Below are positions 1 through 11,397 of a DNA stretch of 57,500 nucleotides, one piece after another. The translations under genes were made by a program, and so were the position numbers. The notes under the pieces were generated by a model. The model had not been told where the DNA came from. It saw only the letters and a list, made by a program, of their open reading frames with translations, and did not search any database. Origin of the DNA: Carex sylvatica (taxonomy: Eukaryota > Streptophyta > Magnoliopsida > Poales > Cyperaceae); assembly GCA_964058845.1 (NCBI GenBank), contig CAXKVR010000073.1, positions 1-57,500 on the forward strand. Reading direction: 5' to 3'. How positions within the stretch are numbered: the first letter of the stretch is position 1; every line of letters begins with the position of its first letter.

Positions 1-147
1 AGTCTTTCTTTTTCAGTTCTTACATTTGTCTCCGCGTCAACCTTTATAGGTATAAATACTTTAAAAATAACAAATTAATAGTTGCAAAGTAAAATATTAA
101 TACTTGTATTGAAAAGATTGAATGCAAATACATTTGGATGATGCTAG

Positions 148-769
148 ATAACAAGAGACTCTGGAAAATTAAGGTACCGATGAAAGTGAGGATATTTGTT
201 TGGCTGATGCTGGATAACAAGGTACTAACACAACAGGTTCTAACATCAAGGGGATGCACGGTACGGAGGGGCTATCATTTGTTGGTCAGAAGATAGGAGA
301 GAGACAAGGAACCACATCATGTGGGGGATGCACGTATGCATCCAAATTCTGGATAGGCATGCAGGCACAACATAACATACGACCAGTAGGGGCCTATAAT
401 AACCTAGAACTAGGATAAAAACAGGAGTGCCAATGACACGCATGTAGAGAGGAAGGTGGAACGTCATATGGGTAGCAGGGGCATGGGCACTGTGGAGAGA
501 GAAGAATCGAAGATGCTTCTCCAACAAGGAAAATACAGTGGGTCATCTCATCAATGACACATCACTAGAGATAGAGAAGTGGTTAGGCAATAGTTAGCAA
601 TATTACAGAGGAGATAGGAATTAGGACTGACAATAAGTTACTCCATTAGATGTTAATAGTGTTAATTGGAGAATTTTTGCCCACAAAAGACATCTTTGTA
701 ATTATTTTTCTTAATTATTCAATATATTTGTTGTCGACTTTGCCATCAACCATAAAAAAAAAAAAAAAA
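148..769 (+). mobile_element. LINE 3' end remnant (zf-RVT region and tail)
   Basis: Decayed 3' end of a plant LINE (non-LTR retrotransposon). Translating the plus strand in shifting frames gives the zinc-binding reverse-transcriptase tail: a run reading KVPMKVRIFVWLMLDNKVLT near 170-230, then HIMWG and CTYASKFWIGM (about 317-360), then WALWREKNRRCFSNK (about 484-530). These match the usual order at the C-terminus of plant LINE ORF2. Frameshifts and a stop at about 283 break it. An A-run at 753-769 is a plausible poly(A) tail. No reverse transcriptase core is present upstream in the window. Confidence 0.7.
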
Positions 770-1320
770 TTGGATAATAATTTAAATGCTAATGTCAATT
801 CTATATTAATGGTTTCGCATGTTGAAACATTTTTTTTATCATTCTCGAGATTAAAAAAAAATGGAATTTGCTTGTTGAACAAATTTTTGCCTGAAATTTT
901 TTTGTAGCTTCCAGATGTCAAGCAGTGTGAATGTGGGTCGATGGATCGACAATCATATAATTTTTTTTATACAGTGAATATTAATGAATTTTATATTATC
1001 TATGAAATTTTATTCTAAATTATATATAAAATTATATATAAATATATAAATTTCAAAAATAAATGAAAATAACTACCTGCGCCCATGACATTATTCCTTT
1101 TTAACATATTTCCAACGAACTAACCAACTAAAAGAGTGTTCGCAAAATAACTCGTTTAATATCTATATTATGTGAGAAGTTTTTATGTATTTTAAGAATG
1201 ATGCCTTTATTAGTTTTTATTTTCAAAATTGATAATTTATTTATTTATTTTCTTTCTAAAAATATTAAATTTTGGCATAAATAAAAGATAATACAGAAAT
1301 TATTCGGAAAATACGTAAAT
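770..1320. other. AT-rich spacer, nothing recognised
   Basis: AT-rich DNA between the LINE tail and the CACTA element. I see no gene, RNA or repeat structure that I can name. Confidence 0.5.
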
Positions 1321-1323
1321 GTT

Positions 1324-1860
1324 CACTACTAGAATTCTGGTTTTTTGCATGGATAAAATTCGGCTTGTTGCATGGGCTTACCCATGCAACAACCCCCAAA
1401 AATGTCAGTTGCATGGGTTACCCATGCAACAAGCCCAAAAATATACCGTTGCAACAACCCCCGTTGCAACTACTCAATTTCTGACTTGTTGCATGGGTTA
1501 TCCATGCAATAACTTCTGAAACATTTGTTGCAACGGTAAGCCCATGCAATAAGTACCCATGCAACAAATCTGATGCAGGAAGTATTGGCAACGATATAGC
1601 ATGGAGTATTGGCAACGATATAGCATGGAGTATTGGCAACGATATAGCATGGAGTAGTTGCAACGATGTAACATTGAGTAGTTGCAACGATATAGTGTGT
1701 GGGTCCCATGGAGTATTTGTAACGATAGAGGATTGAGTTGTTGCATGGATAAATAACGTGGGTCCCACATGGTTAGTTGCATGGATAATTAACCTATTAG
1801 TTGCATGGATAAATAAGGTGGGCTCCACCAGGTTATTTGCAAGAATATTGTCTGGGCCTC
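1324..1860. repeat. Left subterminal repeats of the CACTA element
   Basis: Many copies in both orientations of a short motif TTGCATGGGTAA or TTGCATGGATAA, often as head-to-head pairs such as GGGCTTACCCATGCAACAA. A run near 1590-1670 repeats AGCATGGAGTATTGGCAACG about four times. In En/Spm, subterminal arrays of this kind are the binding sites of the accessory transposon protein (TnpA); that role is inferred here. Confidence 0.85.
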
Positions 1861-2248
1861 ATATTTGTATAGATTTTCCGATGCAAAAAATTACAGTTCC
1901 TGAAAACAAATTTCAAGCCCAATTCTATAATTCACCCCGTACCAATTTGGTACCAACCCATAGACAACCAAGAAATCTTTTACATTACACATTGAAACAT
2001 AATAAGAACAACACAATAAAACATGGAGAGTAACATTTTAATTATCATTAATCATTAGAGTAAATTCAAGCTTTCCTTGAAACATCAAACCGAAAAGAAT
2101 TGCAATCACAGTATAAGAGGATTGCAACCACTTGTTTCTATAACCAAATATACGCACAACTCATCATAAAAAAAATATACAAAAAGAGGCCATTTTTTAG
2201 CTATACAAAATATCATTTTTCTGTGATAATAGTTTACAACACCCCACA

Positions 2249-4930
2249 CTAGAAGGGTTGGTTGTTTTGCCTTTCTTCCCCGAACCACTCGTCGTCAGCA
2301 CCTAGACATGTTGCCAACTCATTTTCAGATTGCACATTGAGTAAGTGTTTGGAAATTTCTTCCCCCATTTGATTCTGTAAAATCACCACCTAGACCCTAC
2401 ATATACAACATATAGCATAGAATCAAATTTAATATTGATAATAAATTGTAGAAACACTCGAAAAGTATTAAAATAAGTATAATAGGTATATCTTCATAAC
2501 CTACTACACAAAAAATCAGTTTATCTTCATAATATAGGACTAAATGGTAAACTAAGTATATTTCTATTCTCATTTTATCTTCATAACATAGGACTAATTG
2601 ATAAATTATCAGTTTAGCTTCATACATCTAGCTAGAACATGTTTTTAAGTATGATACCTAAAAAGCCACAGACAAGGAATTTTCCTAATACAACCTATGT
2701 GCATAAAAAAAGAAAAAGGTTCGAACTATTGATATGATACCTGAGAGATGGCCATCAGCATTCCCGAAGCTCCTTCATGAGGTTGAGGTAGTGTTGGGGG
2801 ACCTTGACCCTAATCATTAACCAAAGAAGAATTGTTTTAGATTATGGACATTTCAACATCCGGTTAGTGAGTACTATTAACATCTAGTTTTAAGTTGACA
2901 ATTTCACCTGTAAATTAGTGATATTCCCCATTAGACCCACATTTTGAGGTCCCTGACTGTAACCTTGAGCCTAAGTTAAACATGAACCCATTCAAATGAG
3001 AATTTAGCAATCAGAAATAAACAATAAATTCAAGTGACAATAAATATAAAAATTCAGAAATGAAGAGTAAATTATATATTTATGTAAAATACTTTAACAC
3101 TTCAACCAAGGTGCAGGTAGCTTATTTTGTCACACCGGTCACCTTTCTACTGCTTACTGCCCTTAACCATGATGCTATTGTAATAGTAAAAATTTCTAGG
3201 ATGGTTGAACAACCACAGTTATTTGGTTATTCCTAGGAGTCTGGTTAGGGGTATGGTATAATGGTACTATGCATAGCGCATAATGATGCATGCTATGGAT
3301 CAATATCTTCATTTTTAAGGTTCAATAATTCTTAGGAGGATGGTTAGTGGTATGGTACTATGCATAGCGCATAAGGATGCGTACTATGGTACTATGCATA
3401 GAGTGAAATATTTTTCGTCTTTCTTTGCAATTCTGCCATAAATATAAAACCTCTCATGTTACTGGATTTAATTAGACTTTTACCTTGAAAGTCTGGCGTA
3501 TCAATAACCACCACATGATTTCAGTCTCTAAGGGGGAGATGGACAAATTTGACAGTGGAGATTGTTACATTGTACTTTATAAATACCAATCAATTTTTAA
3601 GTAGGAAGAGTACTTGTTAGCATGCATGTTGGATTGGGAAAAATAAAGCTCATGTTAAACACACAACTCATATCATTTAATTTATCAATTGTATCAATTA
3701 TAAAATAATATCTTCTTCACTACTTTAGCAACAGCTAGAAGAAGTTACACTACTACAATCTGGACTTCTAGCATGGGTTAAATTCTCGAATCCTATTCAA
3801 GTTTTTCAGAATGAATTGATGTCAGGTTTTTTACAATCCATCTAAGTCCTATGTCATGGATTATCCAAATGAACCAATGTCCTATGTCATGCATTATCCA
3901 AATCGATCCTCAACCATCAATATCAATTTTCAATTTTCAGAGTAGCTAAAAAGAGATGTATAACAGAAAAATAGAAGTAACCTACCACAGAATGTTGAGA
4001 TGAACTTTGAATGTGCTTTTGCTGCTTGCTTATCTAAAATCAAAATAGAAAATAGAAGTTTGGTTTAAATTCAACAAGATAAAACAGAAAGTTTACTTGC
4101 TACATGGTACCTGATAAAGTTTACTTGCCTTTGAATGTGCTTTTAATTATTACTTGGTACTTGGTACCTGATTAAATAGAACTAGCAAAGTGCCTCACTT
4201 TGCTATAGCTACCATAATCGAGATAAAAATATAGAGAAGGAACCATAGTGCAGAATATACAATAAAGCATAGAAAATACATAGGCCGGGTAATCTTTCTC
4301 CATCACATTTTTATGCGCATCATCTACATTGGTTACTGCCTCCATTTTAAAAAGCATAATATACAACAATGGTTACTGCCTCCATTTTTCAACAAAAAAA
4401 TATAAATAATATAAACTCTAAAAAACAGTGGCTTGTCATTCACATTATTAAGGGTTACAATTCGACAGAGGAAATATTTTGTTTAAACTTACCTGATAAT
4501 TTAACTGACAAGACACCACTCGAACTGCTTGCCTAAAACCAACATTAGAGATTTAAGCCAGGTTACCGAAATTAAACCAAAAAAATGCCAAATTAATTAC
4601 CGTCTTACTACCTGATTTGGACAAAATCAGTTGGTTCACACCATACTCGACAGGATGTTCGATCTAACCATACTCGAGATCTGAATCGCCCAGTGAAAAG
4701 AGCTAGAAGCCTGGTTCTTGCGCCTGAGAGCGAAAGGTCTAAGGACGGTCTGGAGATCGAGTTGATCGGGTTTAGAGAGGAAAGGGGTCCTTCTGTCCTA
4801 ACGGATGGGTTTTTTTGTTTAGAGAGGGCAGCGCAGCGCTCAATCTCAAGAGAGAGAGAGAGGCGCGCCTAGGGTTTTTCTTATGAGGGAGAAAGGGGGG
4901 GCTGAAGAGAGAAAGGGAGACAATTCTTAC
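2249..4930 (-). CDS. Spliced gene inside CACTA, C-terminal exons clear; possibly TnpA-like
   Basis: Minus-strand gene model with GT-AG exons that all keep phase 0: 4033-3986 (16 codons, ISKQQKHIQSSSQHSV), 2970-2908 (21 codons, AQGYSQGPQNVGLMGNITNL plus Q), 2809-2741 (23 codons) and a last exon 2389-2249 ending in TAG (46 codons, including MGEEISKHLLNVQSENELAT). A putative 5' untranslated exon lies at about 4930-4613: it is GC-richer, contains AAACCCTAG, and ends CAAATCAG|GTAGTAAG. The N-terminal coding part is not resolved; the candidate MEAVTNVDDAHKNVMEKDYP at about 4345 is uncertain. Small Gln-rich phase-0 exons with an acidic end suit the accessory gene of a CACTA element, but I recognise no domain, so the function is inferred from position only. 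Confidence 0.4.
3748..3775 (+). other. Internal CACTA-terminus-like sequence
   Basis: CACTACTACAATCTGG followed by ACTTCTAGCATGGG closely resembles the outer terminus of the host element. It may be a solo end left from a nested or rearranged relative. No matching partner end was found nearby. Confidence 0.45.
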
Positions 4931-5523
4931 AGAAGGGGAAAAGAAATATAAGTGTCACTGACAATCGGGACTCAGTTTGTATTGAGTTCAACCCAAACTT
5001 TCTTAAGTATTTGCCTATGAAAAAAAATTATCTGGCGGCAATTGAAAAAAAATAGAAGGGAGTTGGACAAAAGTTTAAGAAGTAAAAAATTTGATGGGAA
5101 CTAAAATTTTAAGAGGAAAGTTCTCATTTAGATTGGTACTTGATAAAATATTTTCCAAATTATTCATGTTTTCTAAAAATAAATTAAGTTGAGTGACTTT
5201 TTATAAAATCAAATTTGTAAAAGTCAGAATAATATTATAAAAATAAATGATTTAGGAAAAATAATAATTAAAAGTACAATCAATATTTGTGAAAATATTT
5301 AGTAAAATTAACTCTATTTCTTTTATCTCCTACAATACTTCATTTTAGTTCCTACAATATTTTCATGTATTGCATGTATGTTGCATGTATAAATAATAAT
5401 ACAACCAATAATATACAACAGATGCAACAAATAATAAATTATAAATTTTGATTAAGTTGCTTTCGACCGAAATTTTTAAAAATAACTAACTTCATACATA
5501 TATACATATACATATATATACAG

Positions 5524-5946
5524 AGAGTGGCTAATGTGCATTCGGAAGCATATGTCCCGAAGTGCTTACGGTTCAAATTTGAAATTTCAAAACTCAAAAA
5601 GTCGATCCGAACCGTTCATCTTGTTCTCCATATTAATATGTGCTTGGAGACCAAATTTTATATTTTTCTGAATGTTTTTACTATTTATTAAGTATTTTAC
5701 AAAATTGTTGATCCAACGGTGGCTTAACAAAACAGTAAAATCAGCAGCCACCGTTCGATCAACAATTTTGTAAAATACTTAATAAATAGTAAACAAATTC
5801 AGAAAAATGTAAAATTTGGTCTCCAAGCACATATTAATATGGAGAACAAGATGAACGGTTCGGATCGACTTTTTGAATTTTAAAATTTTAAATTTGGACC
5901 GTAAGCACTTCGGGACATATGCTTCCGAATGCACATTAGCCACTCT
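5524..5946. mobile_element. Palindromic hairpin MITE, arm type B
   Basis: A 423-bp near-complete palindrome. The left arm begins AGAGTGGCTAATGTGCATTC and the right end is its reverse complement. The core holds the shared segments ACTATTTATTAAGTATTTTA and a pair of inverted GATCCAACGGTGGC-type sequences around 5710-5760. It lies between (TA/CATA)n runs. The same outer arm occurs at 20658-21075. No coding capacity. Confidence 0.88.
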
Positions 5947-6061
5947 ATGTATATATATGTATATATACATATAAATATGTATACATATATTATATATACA
6001 TATATATACATATAAATATACATATACATATACATATAAATATACATATACATATACATTT

Positions 6062-6107
6062 ACAAAGCAAGAGTTTATGTTTCATGAAACATAAACTCTT
6101 GCTTTGT
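6062..6107. repeat. Perfect 46-bp palindrome
   Basis: The 46 bases from ACAAAGCAAGAGTTTATG to its mirror end CTTGCTTTGT are exactly self-complementary, with no loop. It sits just after a long (TA/CATA)n run. It may be the fused ends of a small inverted element. Confidence 0.85.
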
Positions 6108-6793
6108 GAGTTAACGAAGACGCACGAAAATGCATCGTCTGTTGATCAATCCGAACCGTTGAAATGAAAGAGTATTGAATTTATTTTATTGTAGCAAAGT
6201 TTGATTAAATTTTAGTTTCATTTACCTATCCATCAAGTTGACGAAATATTGAAACATCGAATGGCTATAAACACTTCATGTTGGATTAAAGTTCAAACAC
6301 AATAAAACTTCTGAATTTTTAGCTTGATTACGTTCGATATTTTCCCTTGATCATTTCAAAATAATTTTGGAATTATTTCATTGCAGATCAACCGTCGATT
6401 GCTCATGCGAAAATGAACGGTCCGAAAATATTGGTCTAATTTGAAGGGGTTAAAAATGATGAACTTCTATAAAATTGACAATTATAGTTATGATTTGGCT
6501 ACAAAAGATGTAAAAAAATTATTTTATTTTTTTTAAAAAAAAATTTATACTATTTTCTGTACATAGATTACACAACTTGTAGAGATGTAAATCTGAGTCG
6601 TATGATCAATGACGAAGCGTCGTATGATCATATCTTGTATGCATTGAAAATTTGTTAATAAAAAATTCCATGACATTCGGGCACCACTTGTCAGCTCTAT
6701 AGCTTCTTTTTTCTTTTTCCTGGGTTCTTTCTCAGAGAAGCTCCTACCTTCTCCTCTTTTTGACTAAGTATCTTCTCCTCCCTCCACCAAATG

Positions 6794-6935
6794 CAATTTT
6801 TTGCTCCCGCCAATTGCTAATTTTTGCTCCCGCCTCTGCAATTTTTTGCTCCCGCCAATTGTTAATTTTTGCTCCCGCCTCTGCAAATTTTTGCTCCGCC
6901 AATTGCAATTTGTTTGCTCCCGCGTTAATGGACCG
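6794..6935 (+). repeat. Degenerate tandem repeat (TTTTTGCTCCCGCC units)
   Basis: Six or seven units of about 20-24 bp with core TTTTTGCTCCCGCC, alternating CAATTG and TCTGCAA linkers. It lies directly upstream of a GC-richer, CT-rich stretch that looks like the start of a transcribed region within the CACTA element. Confidence 0.75.
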
Positions 6936-7276
6936 ACACGCTCCAATTTCATCGATTGTACCCTTTTAATTGCTCCCTCTCTCACTCTCGCTCAAAGCCT
7001 CCCGGCCCTCCTCAGTCCTCACTCACTCTCCCTCTCTCACCCTCCAAGCTCGAGCGCACCAAATCCTCTCTACCCCTCTCTCTCTTCCTTGTCTGTGAGC
7101 AGCAGTGAGGCTACGCTAGGTGGATCCAAGGCAAACACAAGTATGTGAGCAGCAGCAGTGCTCGCTAGGTATTTGGAGCAGCCGTGCTTGCCAGGCAAAC
7201 ACAAGTACGTGAGCAGCAGTTTAGCTAGGTGGATCCAAGGCAAACACAAGTCTGTGAGTAGCAGTGCTCTCCAGGT
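6936..7276 (+). repeat. CT-rich leader and about four ~50-bp repeats ending at a splice donor
   Basis: After a CT-rich stretch (6970-7085), units of the type GTGAGCAGCAGT...CTAGGTGGATCC...AAGGCAAACACAAGT repeat about four times (7095-7276) and stop at CTCTCCAG|GTATTC, a good splice donor. Reading frames exist here but are short, low-complexity and not protein-like. I read this as an untranslated exon of a plus-strand transcript divergent from the minus-strand gene at 2249-4930; that is inference. Confidence 0.45.
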
Positions 7277-8082
7277 ATTCGACAAAATACCTCTTTGAAA
7301 TTTCTATTCATATTAATTCTAAAAATTAATCAATTTTTGTCAATTAGCCTCTGTAATTGTGGTTTGTGTTAAAAATCGTGGTTAAAGGCAAACACAAGCT
7401 TACATTCATATAAGAAAAAAAAAATATGCTAGTTAGGACCTCACATCTTCAACAATATTTCTAGCACAGAAGAATTGCTACTGATAAAGTTTTTTTTGGA
7501 TGAACAATGTCTTGGTCTTAAGTTTTTATTTTTTGGATGTACAAGTTTGTGATCAAAATTTGGCACTTCAAATTTTATCAATCTAGGAACCAATAATGTG
7601 TTGCACATAAACTATTTGTGGAAATGCCTAAATGGGAATATCAACACGACTAACGCTTAACCTGTAATATGATACTTACCATCTTTCGCAATTAATGATA
7701 AAACCACTTTCCACTAATATTTTCAAATAATATTTCTACACAAATTAAACCAGTTAGTAGTATGGTACCCGTTCTTGGCTGCTTAATTTTTATTTATTGG
7801 ATTTCTTCACTTTAAATGGTATTTAGTTTATAGGAGGAAGGACAAAAAATCCCTCTTGGTACTGGTACATTGTATCTTAGTATGCAGTTGTAATTTTAGG
7901 AGTGTTCTTAGTACCGGTATGATGTATCTTAGTACTGGTTAGGTACATACACGATTATAGAGCAACAATTCATGATTAGAATGGTAAATATGGCATTCAA
8001 CTGAAATGTCATAAGTAATTAAAGGTAATATTTTATGTCATAATTAACTGAAATGCTATAATATTCCTAGGAGGAATCTCAG

Positions 8083-8262
8083 GTGGTGAAGGTTGATGGG
8101 TACCATGATGTACCGAGAAACAATGAAAATGCTTTGCTAAAAGGCTGTGGTGAACCAGCCCGTCTCTGTTGCCATTGAAGCAAGTGGCTATGATTTCCGG
8201 TTCTACTCTTGAGATTTGAATAAAAATCTCTATATATGCTTCTATTGTACTCCAAATTTTTT
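8083..8262 (+). pseudogene. Captured papain-type cysteine protease exon fragment, copy 1
   Basis: In the plus strand this reads VKVDGYHDVPRNNENALLK, a one-base frameshift, then [20 protein letters not shown] followed by S and TGA (8210-8212). That order ([30 protein letters not shown]) is the segment between the catalytic Cys and His of plant papain-like (C1A) cysteine proteases. Neither catalytic residue lies in the fragment. A possible splice acceptor (AATCTCAG) precedes it. It is non-functional as a protease and sits inside the 10-kb CACTA element, so it is best read as gene capture. Confidence 0.75.
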
Positions 8263-9253
8263 TGCATCATTTTTTTGTGCATGCTTGCTCAAACTGAGAC
8301 TAGTGTTAAGCTTAGTGTGCACATTCCAATTTTCGAATTGGGCTGGAAGCAGTATCAATTGCGTGCTGGGTAAATAGAACAAAGGCATAAAGGAGATACT
8401 TGTCGAAATCGGTGTATATTTTCAAGAGCAAGTAACCAAATCTTCTTTAATTTATAAGAAAAAGTATCTCCCTTAGCTTTTATTTTATATATTCAATGAA
8501 ATTATATATTTTGATTCCTCCCTCTGATTTGTAAATAGTATGGCTTTTTAATTAATCCTTTCACATGAACTCTTGTTTTGGATAGGTAAATACTTTAATT
8601 TTTGTATTGAGTTGTAATGATTTTTTTTGGATTTAAGATGTATAAGTTATGTTTATAATTGCAAGGGTGCTAGTTCTTTTTATAATTTGAATAACAAACC
8701 GCATCCAACGGAGAAACTCTCAAGCAAATCGAGCACCCTCTAAGACACACTGGTACGTAGATTTGGTTTAGGGTTTACTTATTTTTGTTGCATGTTAAGG
8801 GTAAAATTATAGAATTTTATTTCTAATTTTCGTGTTAGTCTTCATATATGCAAGGGTAATTTAGGTAGTTATGACCATTTGTTAATGGTATACCATTTGG
8901 TATATAGTTTTTGGATAATACTAACTGGACCATTTGGTATATAGTATTTGGTAATTGTATACCTTATTACACGTTTTTTACCATTGGCCAGTGGGTAGCT
9001 TCAATGTGTGCCCCAGGTGTTTGAATTATTGCTTGAGAGAATTCCGTGCAAATTATCAGAAGTTATTTTAGTGGTTCTCAAAGAAAGATAATTTGTGTTT
9101 TGTATATTGCACCATTTAAGAATGGTACTTTGACAAATTTGTTTGGTACCAAATCTGATCGATACAATTATAAATTTATAATTCAGTAGCAGTAAGATGT
9201 GGTTCCTGTGTCATTCTTTTGACAACAAGTGTCCTTGTGTATTCTAAATAGGC

Positions 9254-9406
9254 TGTGGCGAGAAACAAGAAAATACTTTGTTAAAGGCTTTGGCGAACCA
9301 GCCCGTCTCTGTTGCCATTGAAGCAAGTGGCTATGATTTCCAGTTCTACTCTTGAGGTTTGAATAAAACTCTCTATATATGCTTCTATTGTACTCCAAAT
9401 TTTCTT
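9254..9406 (+). pseudogene. Captured cysteine protease exon fragment, copy 2
   Basis: Second copy of the fragment at 8116-8262, offset by about 1145 bp. It reads [20 protein letters not shown] then YDFQFYS and TGA (9353-9355). It shares with copy 1 the stop codon in place of the second residue of the usual YSSG, plus the following noncoding bases down to TGTACTCCAAATTTT. The two copies therefore arose by duplication after capture and damage. Upstream of about 9254 the copies diverge. Confidence 0.75.
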
Positions 9407-9419
9407 CCTGCAATTTCTA

Positions 9420-10925
9420 TAACACTATTTGCTTATTGATCTTCAATTATATATCTTTTAACCTATTTTCTCTATTGTAATTACTGAGGATTATACACCA
9501 ACAATGAAATGCTTAGAGTAGTTGCACCAACAATGTATGGGAGCTTGTTGCAACTGCAGCAGGTTGTGTCAATTTCAAAGGTCTCAAAAGTGGATTTCCT
9601 AAAAGCGCACGACCTTTATATTTTGTGGGAAACTAGGGTTTGTAGTTAACATCATGACTATATTTTAGTTTGGCCTAAATTAATACCTTAATATTTACTG
9701 GTACAATATTTTCTATGACCAGTTCAGATTCTAAGAAATTATGGACTGTTGGAGAAATGTGTACAAAAACAAATGTTACCTTTCTTATTTTTACTTGATA
9801 TTTTGTGGAATTACATTAGATATATGTGGGAGGGTTATGTAGAATTTTGAAGGGGTACTGTGTGTGGAAAATGTGAGAAAAAATCATTTGAACTGGCATA
9901 CCAGCTGCTGTTCAGAAAACTACTGATGTACTTTAGTTAGATATTTCACGTGAAGCTATCCAGATCCCTTGTATTGTCATGAAAATTGGGATGAAAATCC
10001 AGATCCCTCGATTTAACGTTAAAGCTGGGATGAAATTTTTTACTGTCATGAAAATTGAGAAATCAAGATAATTAGTGCGATTATGTGAGTGATTAGTTGA
10101 TAAGAACAAGTATAAGCTCTCTTCTTAGTTGTATGCTTCAAGTGTAACATTACCTTAACTAGGGTGTCACTTCTTTAATATTGGCAATTAACTCTATTTA
10201 TAAATATTATTTCCAAAATCCCCACTGTTTGGGAGAAAATGATTTTGTAGTGTTCTAGACAATTTTGCCCCTTGTATGATTTATGTGAAATGTACTAAAA
10301 TTATTTTTGTCACTTTAAAGAAACGTATTCAACAAAAATTACTTAGAAAAATATTTTCATGAATCTAACACAAATTAAAATTTGTACAAAATTAATATTG
10401 TCAATCTCCACCGCATTGCGTGGGCACTTGACTAATACTTTTATATGACTGATCAGTAATAACTTTTATTTGCTTATTATTTTCTCATATTTTTGTATAA
10501 ATTCAGGGAGAGATAAACAGAAGGATGAGAAGTTTAGCTTTCAAGAACATCACGGAGGCCTATTTTATTAATCTGAAAGTATGGTGAATTTACTGTTGAT
10601 TCAAATGAAGATAATCATGGGGGGGCTATTCTATTAATCTGTGGGTTGTATACAATACATTAATTTCATACGTACACAGTGGGTACTCAACAAAAAGAAA
10701 ATCAAATTTATTCAAAACAATAACATGGATTTTAATTGGTAAATCAATACATGTGTGTTGTGACAATTTGGTGAATTATTTGTGTATCTCATTTACTTTT
10801 TAAGTAGGATGTGAATAAATTAATATAATGTGGTAATATTTATTGCTGTGATTTACAAGAATTTATTCAATTTGAAGGAAAATATCAAATATATACAGAA
10901 AAGTCACTGTCCAGAAATTTAATAC
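9420..10925. other. CACTA interior, no gene recognised
   Basis: AT-rich interior of the CACTA element. A local imperfect repeat (CTATTYTATTAATCTG at about 10560 and 10630) is visible. No convincing coding region was found. Confidence 0.4.
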
Positions 10926-11397
10926 TTGTTGCATGGGTAGTCCCATGCAACAAATAGTTCGCAAATAATCCTCCAAACTTGTTGCATGGGTTATCCATGC
11001 AACAAATATTGTCTAGATTCTGCCGACTTGTTGCAACGGTAAGCCCATGCAACAAATAGTTCTCAAATATTTGTTGCATGGGTTACCCATGCAACTGTTT
11101 AGGCTAAATTCGGGAGACTTGTTGCATGGGTATGAGATGAGTTGTTGCATGGACATTCATTAGAATATACTTTCTATCATTGCTGGCGGGTCACGGGTCA
11201 TCAAATATTTGTTGCATGGATAAATAAGAGGCAGTTGCATGGATAACCATCCAACTTGTTGCATGGGTAATTGTTGCATGGGACTACCCATGCAACAAGT
11301 TTAACTGTGTCAGAACTGCCAATATTTGTTGCAACGACACTACTTATCCATGCAACAAATATTTTTATCCATGCAAAAAACCCAGATTCTAGTAGTG
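10926..11397. repeat. Right subterminal repeats of the CACTA element
   Basis: About a dozen TTGTTGCATGGGTA-type motifs in both orientations, matching the left subterminal block and ending in the inverted terminus that reads CTAGTAGTG on the plus strand. Confidence 0.85.

Larger units (their letters stand above)
1324..11397. mobile_element. 10.1-kb CACTA (En/Spm-type) DNA transposon
   Basis: The left end starts CACTACTAGAATTCTGG and the right end, read on the other strand, starts CACTACTAGAATCTGGG. Both continue into TTTTTTGCATGGATAAA, so the terminal inverted repeat is about 30 bp. The element is flanked on both sides by GTT (1321-1323 and 11398-11400), the 3-bp target duplication expected for CACTA elements. 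Both ends carry dense subterminal repeats of the TTGCATGGGTAA type. I found no long transposase (TNPD-like) reading frame, so it looks non-autonomous. Cargo includes a minus-strand spliced gene (2249-4930), a GC-rich transcribed-looking region (6730-7276) and duplicated cysteine protease fragments (8083-9366). Boundaries are directly visible; family assignment rests on termini and target duplication. Confidence 0.88.

Noticed and set aside
6801..7148. 115-codon Pro/Ser/Leu-rich reading frame
   Set aside because: Made from tandem TTTTTGCTCCCGCC units and a CT-rich tract; the other strand and frames are open too, so it reflects base composition.
10926..11397. Regularly repeated short palindromes resembling a CRISPR array
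   Set aside because: Units vary in spacing and orientation and lie at the end of a CACTA transposon in plant DNA; they are subterminal repeats.
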